From Treponema sp. (GTDB lineage Bacteria > Spirochaetota > Spirochaetia > Treponematales > Treponemataceae), in NCBI GenBank assembly GCA_016297805.1, contig JAEDFX010000040.1, positions 1-19,348 of the forward strand: 19,348 nucleotides of DNA. The letters run 5' to 3'. A program made the translations under genes and the position numbers. The notes beneath the pieces are model-generated. The model was not told the origin of the DNA. It worked only from the letters and a program-made list of their open reading frames with translations, and ran no database searches. Positions within the stretch are counted from its first letter, which is position 1; each line of letters starts with the position of its first letter. Below are positions 7,323-13,773 of this stretch, one piece after another.

Positions 7323-7465
7323 AACCGCAGATAAACGCGGATAAACGCAGATAAGATTTGAATAATGAAAAATTAAAAATGAGTACTCAAAATATTTAAG
7401 TATTCATTTTTAATTTCTCAATTAATCTATAAATCATCCACGTGAATCTGTGTTCATCAGAGGTT
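7323..7465. repeat. Composite nested inverted repeat (MITE-like) between rhodanese gene and pnp
   Basis: The left outer arm (7323-7356) reads in 10-bp units ACCGCAGATA, AACGCGGATA, AACGCAGATA. The right outer arm (7430-7465), read on the opposite strand, has the same layout: ACCTCTGATG, AACACAGATT, CACGTGGATG. Nested between them is an AT-rich inverted repeat with 21-base arms (7367-7387 and 7399-7419) that match at 19 of 21 positions around an 11-base loop. The whole is about 143 bp, has no coding capacity I can support and resembles a non-autonomous mobile or repetitive palindromic element. No target-site duplication is obvious. Confidence 0.6.
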
Positions 7466-7505
7466 TGTTTAATTCTAATGGAAGAACTCATTTTTTTCAA
7501 TGAAC

Positions 7506-8069
7506 TTATCTTGCAATATGAACATTTAAATAGCCTGCTTTCTGCAAAACATCTGCCGCCAGCGTACTTTGATATCCTTTTGTGCAGTACAGGATGATTT
7601 TCTGCTGTAGATCTGACCCTACTATGTATGGATTCTGAACTATTGTTTTCAGTGGAATATTTTCGCAAAATTCCAACTTTTCATGTATACATTCATGACT
7701 GACATCAGCGTTCCACTTTTTGTGTTCTCGCACATCAATCACTCTGGCATTTTCTGGCAGTTCAGAAAGCTTTACAATGCTGATTTCTGCAGCTTTAACA
7801 GGCTCTGGCTTCTGGCGTAAGGACTTGTCGTAGATTCGGTCGTCCACCAGCTTTTTCAGTTCTGGGGTAACAATTTCATTTGCCCCGAAAACGCCATCCC
7901 TACTTAAAGGAATGATTCCTTTTACATAGCACTGGGCAATATGAATTACGCAGGAATGACATTCATAAATATCCTTAAGAAAACGTGCGGCAGACCAGTC
8001 TGTTTCATCTGCCTCCCCCATTTCCAGAAGTTTTTCATGAGTCTGTTGAGCCAGCATTTTCTTTAGCAT
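7506..8069 (-). CDS. Rhodanese-like domain protein with N-terminal CxxC region
   Basis: A 187-residue protein with a C-terminal rhodanese fold (about residues 95-187): RVIDVREHKKW is the first conserved motif, NIPL the mid-domain one, and the active-site loop YCTKGYQST places the catalytic cysteine at Cys162. Single-domain rhodaneses carry persulfide sulfur to thiophilic acceptors. The N-terminal half (1-90) is not a second rhodanese; it has a CHSC motif (Cys37, Cys40) and another Cys near 47, hinting at metal or redox function. The ATG overlaps the end of the GH27 gene by 7 bases (ATGCTAA), so translation is probably coupled; the ribosome binding site is weak. Its link to an alpha-galactosidase is unexplained. 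The sulfur acceptor is unknown. Confidence 0.75.
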   Translation of the reverse strand: MLKKMLAQQTHEKLLEMGEADETDWSAARFLKDIYECHSCVIHIAQCYVKGIIPLSRDGVFGANEIVTPELKKLVDDRIYDKSLRQKPEPVKAAEISIVKLSELPENARVIDVREHKKWNADVSHECIHEKLEFCENIPLKTIVQNPYIVGSDLQQKIILYCTKGYQSTLAADVLQKAGYLNVHIAR

Positions 8070-9832
8070 TTTGCACTTACTCTGATTGTATAGTTATGGT
8101 GGGCAGCAAGCTTTTTACATTCAAAAGTTGTAGAAGTCTGCACTGATTTTTCACCTGTCCACAAATCTGTGATTTCAAAGCTGTTACCATATTTTCCAGT
8201 AAGTTTTTTGCCAAGGAACTTCTGGATTGTACTCATCTCAATTTTCAAATCAGCAACTTCATTTTCACTAAGGTTGATAAATGAAACAGCAAAATCACCA
8301 CCAGCAAGAGGCTTTACAAGAATATCTGCACGATCATTATTGGTAATATAAGTTGTATCTGGATTTTCATTTTCCATAGAACTCCAAACACGTTTTGCCT
8401 GAACGCCAAGCTTATCCTGATTCAAATCGATTAATGCTTTATTAGCAATTATATTGTAAATTTCATCACCCTTTCTAACACGTCTCAAATCCAGACCAAG
8501 CATCAATGGAGAATTCATCATACACCACATAGTCATATGAGTTTTTGCCATTACAGAATCAACGCCGTTCATACCAATTACCAGCATATCAGGATCATTC
8601 CAGCCCTTGTTTACTCCCGCAAATTCATCCATTACAACAGCCTTATTGTACTGAGAAGTAATGCTGGCAGTTCCAGGTTCAAACCATCGGCCAATTCCAG
8701 GATCTCCGTCCCGACCAACATTGAATGTAATATCGTTCAAAATGCGCCAGCTGTTTCCAAGCTTGTGCCCCCAGTTATGTGGCTGAGTTTTTCCCCATTC
8801 ACAGATAGAAAGAATGATGTCGTTATCTGGCTTAGCTTTCTGAAGCCCGTAGAACATGGCACCGTAGGCTGCCAGAACATTTTCCTGACGTCGGTGATTC
8901 ATTAATCGCAAAACATTCTGCCCTTTTTTCAGCTGAATTTTAATTGCTCCGTCATTTACAAAATCATCATAAAAATAGATTTCATTTTTGCCTTCACCAA
9001 CTGCAACCTGAAGCCATTCACCACAGCCTTCTTCTTTGCCTGCCACATAATCAACAAAAAGCTTTGCTTCCATATCAGAAGGAGCTTCTATTGTAAAATG
9101 CAGTTCTCCAAACAAATCTCCAACTGGAGTTGTACCTGTATTTGTTCCGTCAAAAGTCCCGATTTTTGTAACAGCAATGTCTGTCTTTTCAGCACGTTTT
9201 CCTGCCAGCACACCATCTTTTACAGCATCAAAAGTCAGATTAATCCCCTCACCTTCAATGCGCACACCTTTTACAGCAGGTGCATAAGAATATCGGGCAT
9301 TTTCTGGATTAGAGAATGTAGCGTTGTCCCACAAATAGTAACAGTTATCTACCTTTAGAAAATCAATATCCCATTCAGCATAGCTTTCGGCATCTTTATC
9401 TTCAAAACCACAGGTTCCTACTGCACTGCCGGCACAAAGATTTGTACCAATATCGTTGTACATACCAAACTTAAGATTTTTACTGTGAATATAATTTGCC
9501 AGGGCCTTAAATCCTGATGGAAATTTTACAGGCTCATTGGAAAGCCGGCCGTCCACACGTTCTGGAAGATAACACCCGTCATCAAGAACCACATATTTAT
9601 AGCCCAGCTTATCAAGACCAAGTTCTACAATTTTATCAGCCATGATTTTTGTAAGCTGTTCATTATTGCCAGTACCAAAAGCATTCCAGCTGTTCCAGCC
9701 CATTATTGGAAGTCGGCCATTTTTCTTTTCTGGAAAAGTTGTTCCATCAGTAAAAGATGCATGACGGAATTCATAAGTAAGATTTTCTTCCGGATGTTCA
9801 CGGGATGTGTGTGGTGATGATTTTGTGTACAT
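8063..9832 (-). CDS. GH27-type alpha-galactosidase with inserted beta-rich domain
   Basis: Retaining glycoside hydrolase of the melibiase/GH27 type, expected to release terminal alpha-galactose from raffinose-type sugars or galactomannan fragments. PIMGWNSWNAFG opens the barrel near residue 42. Asp162 in DFLKVDNC is the nucleophile equivalent and Asp367 in SWRILNDI the acid/base equivalent. These acids lie about 205 residues apart, compared with about 55 in plant GH27 enzymes, because residues about 168-320 form an inserted beta-rich, CBM-like domain. No signal peptide, so probably cytoplasmic, acting on imported oligosaccharides. An in-frame ATG at 9904 would add 24 residues, but that extension is only translation of a palindromic repeat. 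GAGGAAAATAT directly before the ATG at 9832 decides the start (589 residues). Confidence 0.88.
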   Translation of the reverse strand: MYTKSSPHTSREHPEENLTYEFRHASFTDGTTFPEKKNGRLPIMGWNSWNAFGTGNNEQLTKIMADKIVELGLDKLGYKYVVLDDGCYLPERVDGRLSNEPVKFPSGFKALANYIHSKNLKFGMYNDIGTNLCAGSAVGTCGFEDKDAESYAEWDIDFLKVDNCYYLWDNATFSNPENARYSYAPAVKGVRIEGEGINLTFDAVKDGVLAGKRAEKTDIAVTKIGTFDGTNTGTTPVGDLFGELHFTIEAPSDMEAKLFVDYVAGKEEGCGEWLQVAVGEGKNEIYFYDDFVNDGAIKIQLKKGQNVLRLMNHRRQENVLAAYGAMFYGLQKAKPDNDIILSICEWGKTQPHNWGHKLGNSWRILNDITFNVGRDGDPGIGRWFEPGTASITSQYNKAVVMDEFAGVNKGWNDPDMLVIGMNGVDSVMAKTHMTMWCMMNSPLMLGLDLRRVRKGDEIYNIIANKALIDLNQDKLGVQAKRVWSSMENENPDTTYITNNDRADILVKPLAGGDFAVSFINLSENEVADLKIEMSTIQKFLGKKLTGKYGNSFEITDLWTGEKSVQTSTTFECKKLAAHHNYTIRVSAKC

Positions 9833-9851
9833 ATATTTTCCTCTAATTTTT

Positions 9852-9911
9852 GTCACGGATTTTACGGATAAATCAGATTTTGAATCCGTGTTTATCCGTG
9901 CCATCCGTGAC
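9852..9911. repeat. Palindromic CACGGAT repeat upstream of the GH27 gene
   Basis: A 60-bp element with arms GTCACGGATTTTACGGATAAA (left, plus strand) and GTCACGGATGGCACGGATAAA (right, minus strand), identical except for a three-base block. The middle is AT-rich. It begins only 9 bases upstream of the GH27 ribosome binding site and, being open in frame, mimics an N-terminal coding extension. A related palindrome precedes the EamA gene at 11642-11702. Confidence 0.75.
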
Positions 9912-9963
9912 TAATTTTTATTCCCATTTATCTGCTATGCGGTTAATTCTATATATTTAATTT

Positions 9964-10004
9964 AAAATAAAAAAACTGTTTTCAAATGAATGAAAACAGT
10001 TTTT
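9964..10004 (-). terminator. Intrinsic terminator of rpsO
   Basis: A 14-bp perfect stem (9971-9984 with 9991-10004, core ACTGTTTTCA/TGAAAACAGT) closes a 6-base loop. On the minus strand it is followed by a T-run and then AT-rich DNA. It starts 31 bases after the rpsO stop and would separate rpsO from the downstream GH27 gene. The stem also begins with A residues, so it could act in both directions. Confidence 0.88.
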
Positions 10005-10035
10005 CGATTTAAGTACAATCGGTAAAAAACTTGAA

Positions 10036-10305
10036 CTACTTGCGCAATCCCAATTCTTTGATGAATGCACGGTAACCTTCAAGGTCTGTGCGTTCAAAGT
10101 ACTTAAGCATCTTACGACGCTGACCAACTACTTTAAGAAGAGCACGTTTTCCAGAAGCATCTTTTGGGAATGCTTTTGAGTGTTCTGTAAGCTGCTGTAC
10201 ACGCTGTGTAAGCAAAGCGATCTGAACTTTTACAGATCCTGTGTCAGTGTCATTTGCGCCGTACTTTTTAATTGTAGCGGCTGTAGCTTCTTTTGTAAGT
10301 GCCAT
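10036..10305 (-). CDS. rpsO: 30S ribosomal protein S15
   Basis: Primary 16S rRNA-binding protein that organises the central domain of the small subunit. The 89-residue product matches the universal S15 length and family landmarks: MALTKEATAATIKKYG at the start, TDTGSVKVQIALLTQRVQQLTEH, and the C-terminal RRKMLKYFERTDLEGYRAFIKELGLRK. An in-frame upstream ATG at 10401 would add 32 residues with no S15 similarity; these lie in the structured leader, so the start is 10305, preceded by AGGGG. In many bacteria it sits directly between ribF and pnp; here accessory genes separate it from both. A promoter and a leader of about 137 nt precede it. Confidence 0.97.
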   Translation of the reverse strand: MALTKEATAATIKKYGANDTDTGSVKVQIALLTQRVQQLTEHSKAFPKDASGKRALLKVVGQRRKMLKYFERTDLEGYRAFIKELGLRK

Positions 10306-10442
10306 AATGGAACCCCTAAAAATAATTATATTTCCAGCCAGGCCGGAAAGTCTGTATAAGCGAAAACTTTGCAGGTCAGTCTCCGGGTTTATGAAGCTCA
10401 AAGCTTCGGAGAAAAATCACAAAGTGTTCGTATGAACAGATT
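10306..10442 (-). promoter_or_regulatory. Long structured 5' leader of rpsO, possible S15 autoregulatory RNA
   Basis: From the inferred transcription start near 10442 to the ATG is about 137 nt without a supported gene. A two-part hairpin is visible: outer stem CTCCG/CGGAG (10407-10411 with 10381-10385) around an inner GAAGCT/AGCTTC stem (10393-10407). A second hairpin TTTCC/GGAAA lies near 10330-10350, shortly before the AGGGG ribosome binding site. S15 represses its own mRNA through leader structures in several bacterial phyla, which makes this a reasonable but unproven candidate. Confidence 0.45.
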
Positions 10443-10448
10443 GAATTC

Positions 10449-10477
10449 ATAATAATAAAAGAAATAGAATTAATCAA
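10449..10477 (-). promoter_or_regulatory. rpsO promoter
   Basis: Read on the minus strand, TTGATT (10477-10472) is followed by a 17-bp spacer and TATTAT (10454-10449), a good housekeeping-sigma-type promoter. It points at rpsO and predicts a start near 10442. Confidence 0.6.
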
Positions 10478-10495
10478 CTACAGAAGAAAACTGCT

Positions 10496-10669
10496 TTATC
10501 TTCTTGGATGCTTAAAATAATCATCACCATGTTTCTTGTCCTCCACAGTCCGGTTATCAATAACAAGATCTACATTGTGAGCCACAGTAGGTCAATAATA
10601 TTTTCTTCTTCTACAGATTTTCCCTGCATCATGCCATAAAGAATGTGTTAAGACTGCAATACTTTTCAT
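10496..10669 (-). pseudogene. Degraded gene remnant with frameshift and stop
   Basis: An ATG at 10669 opens MKSIAVLTHSLWHDAG and soon stops at a TGA. The adjacent frame instead reads a coding-like GMMQGKSVEEENIID. The original frame then resumes as PTVAHNVDLVIDNRTVEDKK and ends at a TAA at 10496 after a Lys/Arg-rich tail. One or two frameshifts would join these into a single polypeptide, so this looks like the eroded end of a real gene rather than random sequence. I do not recognise the family. It has no ribosome binding site and lies between the EamA gene and the rpsO promoter, within an otherwise gene-free stretch from 10306 to 10695. Confidence 0.4.
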
Positions 10670-10695
10670 AATTTAGAGTTATACCACAGTTTTGA

Positions 10696-11622
10696 TTATT
10701 TACCACGATTCTTTAGCAAATCACTCAATTGAGAAAGAATGATAGCGGCAAACATTACAACACAGCCAATAATTTCCCGGCCAGTTAATGTTTCGTGCAA
10801 AATAATGGCAGCAGACAATACTGCAAATACGGACTCCATACACATAAGCAGACTGGCAATTGTAGCCTCACAATATTTCTGTCCGATAATCTGCAGAGTA
10901 TATGCAACTCCACAACTCATAATTCCTGAATATAAAATAGGAACTGCCGCAGCCTTAATTAATCTCCATTCAGGTTTCTCAAAAATAAACATAAGAATCA
11001 ATGAGATAATTCCAGCTGTAAAAAACTGAGCACAGGAAAGCTTTACCCCATCACAATAAGGAGAAAACTTTTCTATAAGAAGAATCTGGAAACAGAAAAA
11101 CAAAGCACAAATGAAAGAAAGAATATCGCCTTTATTCAAATCGCCAAAACCACTTCCTGATTCAAAGCTTAAAAAATAAAGACCTATAAAGCCCATAAGG
11201 ACACAAACCCATGTAAGAGCAGGAACTTTTTTATGAATGAATAAACCTACAATTGGAACAAAGAACATATACATTGCAGTAATGAATGCAATTTTTCCTG
11301 CCGTTGAATAGTAAAATGCGAACTGCTGGAAGTTTGTTGCAGCACAAAGAAAAATACCAAGTATAATTCCATATCTGATTGCTTTTTTTGTCTGAACCTT
11401 ACGTTCTGCCAGCTGCTGTTCATTCATCTCTTTTGCAGTCATCTTATCTTTTACAAAAATAAACGGAAGCAAAACAAAAGCTCCCAGCAGAGTGCGAACT
11501 CCCTGAAAAGTAAAAGCATCTACATCTTCCATACCAACACTCTGTGCTACAAAGGATGTACCCCAGATGAATGCTGTCATCAATAAAATAATTACACCTT
11601 TTAATTGTGTTTTCTGCTGCAT
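10696..11622 (-). CDS. EamA-family (DMT superfamily) transporter
   Basis: A 308-residue inner-membrane protein with about ten hydrophobic segments arranged as two EamA repeats (about residues 10-150 and 165-300). The opening segment with FIWGTSFVAQ and the GVRTLLGAFVLLP that follows is typical of the drug/metabolite transporter superfamily. Members export amino acids, metabolites or toxic compounds; the substrate cannot be told from sequence. An in-frame ATG at 11649 would add 9 residues overlapping the ribosome binding site region. GAGGATAATATTT before the ATG at 11622 supports the shorter form. It lies downstream of ribF with a palindromic repeat in between, so it may be co-transcribed with ribF. 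Cargo gene within the usual ribF-rpsO interval. Confidence 0.88.
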   Translation of the reverse strand: MQQKTQLKGVIILLMTAFIWGTSFVAQSVGMEDVDAFTFQGVRTLLGAFVLLPFIFVKDKMTAKEMNEQQLAERKVQTKKAIRYGIILGIFLCAATNFQQFAFYYSTAGKIAFITAMYMFFVPIVGLFIHKKVPALTWVCVLMGFIGLYFLSFESGSGFGDLNKGDILSFICALFFCFQILLIEKFSPYCDGVKLSCAQFFTAGIISLILMFIFEKPEWRLIKAAAVPILYSGIMSCGVAYTLQIIGQKYCEATIASLLMCMESVFAVLSAAIILHETLTGREIIGCVVMFAAIILSQLSDLLKNRGK

Positions 11623-11641
11623 AAATATTATCCTCAAATGT

Positions 11642-11702
11642 TTTGTCACGGATTATACGGATACTACGGATTAAAAGTAATATCAGTATCATCTGTGACA
11701 AA
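11642..11702. repeat. Palindromic CACGGAT repeat between ribF and the EamA gene
   Basis: Outer arms TTTGTCACGGATTATAC (plus strand) and TTTGTCACAGATGATAC (minus strand, ending at 11702) match at 15 of 17 bases. Inside the left half are further CGGAT units at about 10-bp spacing. It ends just upstream of the EamA ribosome binding site, the same position relative to the gene as the 9852-9911 element. Confidence 0.7.
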
Positions 11703-11710
11703 CTGTTTAC

Positions 11711-12493
11711 TTAAAATAAAATACTCTTTGATGTAATATCAAATTTTATAATTTTTCCATCAATTTCAACTCTAACAGCTTCTCCAGCTTCATTCTTGCA
11801 ATGGTAAATTCCATCTGGCGGAAGCACCTGAAGAACTGATTTTCTATCAATCATGCCATCATAAACTTCGGCTTCAGTAAAATCAAGTTCATAGTTCCGT
11901 TCCAGTAATTCTTCCACAGTTGCAAGAAAACCTTTTTTTATCATCATTCTGATGTAAGAGGAACTTATTCTTTCTTCTTCGTCTGTACCAGGCTTATAAT
12001 AAACCGGAGAAACAAAAAATGCCTTTATATTGTTCTGCTGACAAAAATATTTTAAAGCCTGAGTATCTGTAGCACCCTTATATCCACAACGGAAATCAAC
12101 ACCTTCAGAAATCAGGCTCATATTGCACTGTCTAACCAGAAGTTCAAAAAACTCAGTACCTGAACGGCCTGCAAAATCCTCATCAAAATCAACAAGTATT
12201 ACAAATGCTACGCCCAGTCTTTCAAAAAGATTAAGTCGCTGCTGCAAGGTAGAAACATCTCCTGCATAATCAACAGAATGCTTGATGCTTGGCAAAGGTC
12301 TGGTAAAAGTAACAATTCCCGGAAGAAGCTGATTTTTACTGCACTGATTTACAAGAGTCTTAACCAGAACCCTATGTCCCTTATGCAGACCGTCAAAGCT
12401 TCCTACAGAAATACCGCACCCTTGTGCAAAAAAAGCCTTCATTGCATCATTCTGAGGTGAATCTAAAATATCTTTCCAATTAAAGATTTTCAT
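11711..12493 (-). CDS. ribF: FAD synthetase (RibF N-terminal domain type), flavokinase domain not recognisable
   Basis: The N-terminal region (about residues 25-190) is the nucleotidyltransferase domain of RibF, which makes FAD from FMN and ATP. It has VGSFDGLHKGHRVLV (the HxGH-like nucleotide site), GIVTFTRPLPSIKH, DFDEDFAGRSGTEFF and ISSSYIRMMIKKG near residues 170-185. Bifunctional RibF proteins are usually around 310 residues and carry a flavokinase domain with a GxPTAN motif. This one is 260 residues; the last 70 lack that motif and read only as a short beta-rich tail. It is therefore probably FAD-synthetase only. No Shine-Dalgarno sequence is present; a TTGACC-17-TATATT promoter ends 7 bases before the ATG. 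Confidence 0.87.
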   Translation of the reverse strand: MKIFNWKDILDSPQNDAMKAFFAQGCGISVGSFDGLHKGHRVLVKTLVNQCSKNQLLPGIVTFTRPLPSIKHSVDYAGDVSTLQQRLNLFERLGVAFVILVDFDEDFAGRSGTEFFELLVRQCNMSLISEGVDFRCGYKGATDTQALKYFCQQNNIKAFFVSPVYYKPGTDEEERISSSYIRMMIKKGFLATVEELLERNYELDFTEAEVYDGMIDRKSVLQVLPPDGIYHCKNEAGEAVRVEIDGKIIKFDITSKSILF

Positions 12494-12500
12494 TATCTAC

Positions 12501-12529
12501 AATATACATTAATTGCGTACAAGGGTCAA
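12501..12529 (-). promoter_or_regulatory. ribF promoter, predicts a leaderless mRNA
   Basis: On the minus strand TTGACC (12529-12524), a 17-bp spacer and TATATT (12506-12501) are followed after 7 bases by the ribF ATG. The expected start point coincides with the start codon. The promoter overlaps the oppositely oriented icd promoter. Confidence 0.65.
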
Positions 12530-12541
12530 AATCATTATAAT
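12513..12541 (+). promoter_or_regulatory. icd promoter, predicts a leaderless or very short-leader mRNA
   Basis: TTGCGT (12513-12518), a 17-bp spacer and a consensus TATAAT (12536-12541) end 9 bases before the icd ATG, and no Shine-Dalgarno sequence lies between. It is interleaved with the ribF promoter, so the two polymerases would compete for the same DNA. Confidence 0.65.
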
Positions 12542-12550
12542 TTAATCATT

Positions 12551-13759
12551 ATGGCAAAAATTCAGATGAAAAATGCTATCGCTGAGCTCGATGGCGACGA
12601 AATGACTCGTGTTTTATGGCAGGTAATTAAGGATGAACTCCTTACACCTTTTGTTGATTTGAAAACAGAATATTACGATTTGGGATTGAAAGCCCGTGAT
12701 GATTCTGATGACAAAATTACTTACGAAGCAGCCGCTGCAATCAAACGTCTTGGCGTTGGTGTAAAATGTGCAACAATCACTTCTAACGCAGCCCGCATGA
12801 AGGAATACAACCTTAAACAACTGACACCTTCTCCAAACGGAATTCTTCGTGGTGAATTGGACGGAACTATTTTCCGCGCACCTATTTTTGTTAACAATAT
12901 TGCCTGCAATGTAAAATCATGGGAAAAGCCAATTGTTCTTGGTCGTCATGGTTATGGTGATGTTTACAAGAACTGCGAAATTAAAACTCCATGTGCCGGA
13001 ACTGCTGAACTGGTATTTACTGGCGAAGATGGTACAGAAATCCGCAAGACTATTCAGGTAATGAAGGGTCCTGGAATTATTCAAGGAATCCACAATCTTG
13101 ATAAATCAATTGAAAGCTTTGCTCACTGCTGTTTCAAATATGCTTTGGATCAGAAAATCAGTGTTTGGCTTGGTACAAAAGATACAATTTCTAAAACATA
13201 CGACGGAAACTTCAAGGAAATCTTCCAGAAGGTATTTGATGAAAACTACAAAGCTCAGTTCGAAGCTGCAGGAATTGAATATTTCTACACTTTGATTGAT
13301 GATGCAGTTGCCCGCGTTATGAAGTCTAAGGGGGGATTCCTCTGGGCTTGTAAAAACTACGATGGTGACGTTATGTCTGACATGATTGCATCAGCTTGTG
13401 GTTCACTTGCTATGATGACATCTGTACTTGTTTCTCCAAACGGTGAATTTGAATACGAAGCAAGCCACGGAACTGTTCAGAAGCACTACTACCGCTATCT
13501 TAAAGGTGAAAAAACTTCCACAAACCCTGTAGCTACAATTTTTGCCTGGACAGGAGCTCTTGCAAAACGTGGTGAATTAGACGGAACTGCAGACTTAGTT
13601 GACTTTGCAAAGAAACTTGAAAAAGCAACACTTTCTACAATCGAAGAAGGTTATATGACTGGCGACCTGGCAGCATTAGCAAATCCTCCAGCTAAAAAGA
13701 TTTTAAACAGCTGGGAATTCATTGCTGCTATTAAAGAAAGACTGGAAAAAGCTTTGTAA
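12551..13759 (+). CDS. icd: NADP-type isocitrate dehydrogenase (eukaryote-like subfamily)
   Basis: Oxidatively decarboxylates isocitrate to 2-oxoglutarate, probably feeding glutamate synthesis and NADPH supply. The 402-residue protein belongs to the homodimeric subfamily that includes human IDH1. Substrate arginines are kept in SPNGILRGELDGTIFR and GRHGYGDVY, the catalytic Lys in WLGTKDTISKTYDG, and metal-binding Asp residues in LIDDAVARVM and CKNYDGDVMSD. In the cofactor site the family HGTVTRHYR reads HGTVQKHYY: the Arg that contacts the NADP phosphate becomes Lys and the His stays, so NADP use is likely but not certain. The loop normally ITPDE reads ITSNA. The promoter is almost on top of the ATG. 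It is convergent with the GH127 gene beyond a hairpin. Confidence 0.95.
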   Translation: MAKIQMKNAIAELDGDEMTRVLWQVIKDELLTPFVDLKTEYYDLGLKARDDSDDKITYEAAAAIKRLGVGVKCATITSNAARMKEYNLKQLTPSPNGILRGELDGTIFRAPIFVNNIACNVKSWEKPIVLGRHGYGDVYKNCEIKTPCAGTAELVFTGEDGTEIRKTIQVMKGPGIIQGIHNLDKSIESFAHCCFKYALDQKISVWLGTKDTISKTYDGNFKEIFQKVFDENYKAQFEAAGIEYFYTLIDDAVARVMKSKGGFLWACKNYDGDVMSDMIASACGSLAMMTSVLVSPNGEFEYEASHGTVQKHYYRYLKGEKTSTNPVATIFAWTGALAKRGELDGTADLVDFAKKLEKATLSTIEEGYMTGDLAALANPPAKKILNSWEFIAAIKERLEKAL

Positions 13760-13773
13760 TTTCTGATTTATCT

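Noticed and set aside
7323..7465. Insertion sequence
   Set aside because: No transposase frame or target-site duplication is visible, so it is reported only as a nested repeat.
7396..7668. 90-codon minus-strand frame overlapping the rhodanese gene and repeat
   Set aside because: It runs through the repeat and the rhodanese gene in a shifted frame, has no ribosome binding site and shows no family motif.
9833..9904. N-terminal 24-residue extension of the GH27 enzyme
   Set aside because: The extension is the translation of a CACGGAT palindrome also seen elsewhere, has no ribosome binding site, and is followed by an ATG with a good GAGG site.
10306..10401. 32-residue N-terminal extension of S15
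   Set aside because: S15 is universally about 88-89 residues and begins at MALTKE; the upstream codons lie in the structured leader and an AGGGG site precedes the shorter start.
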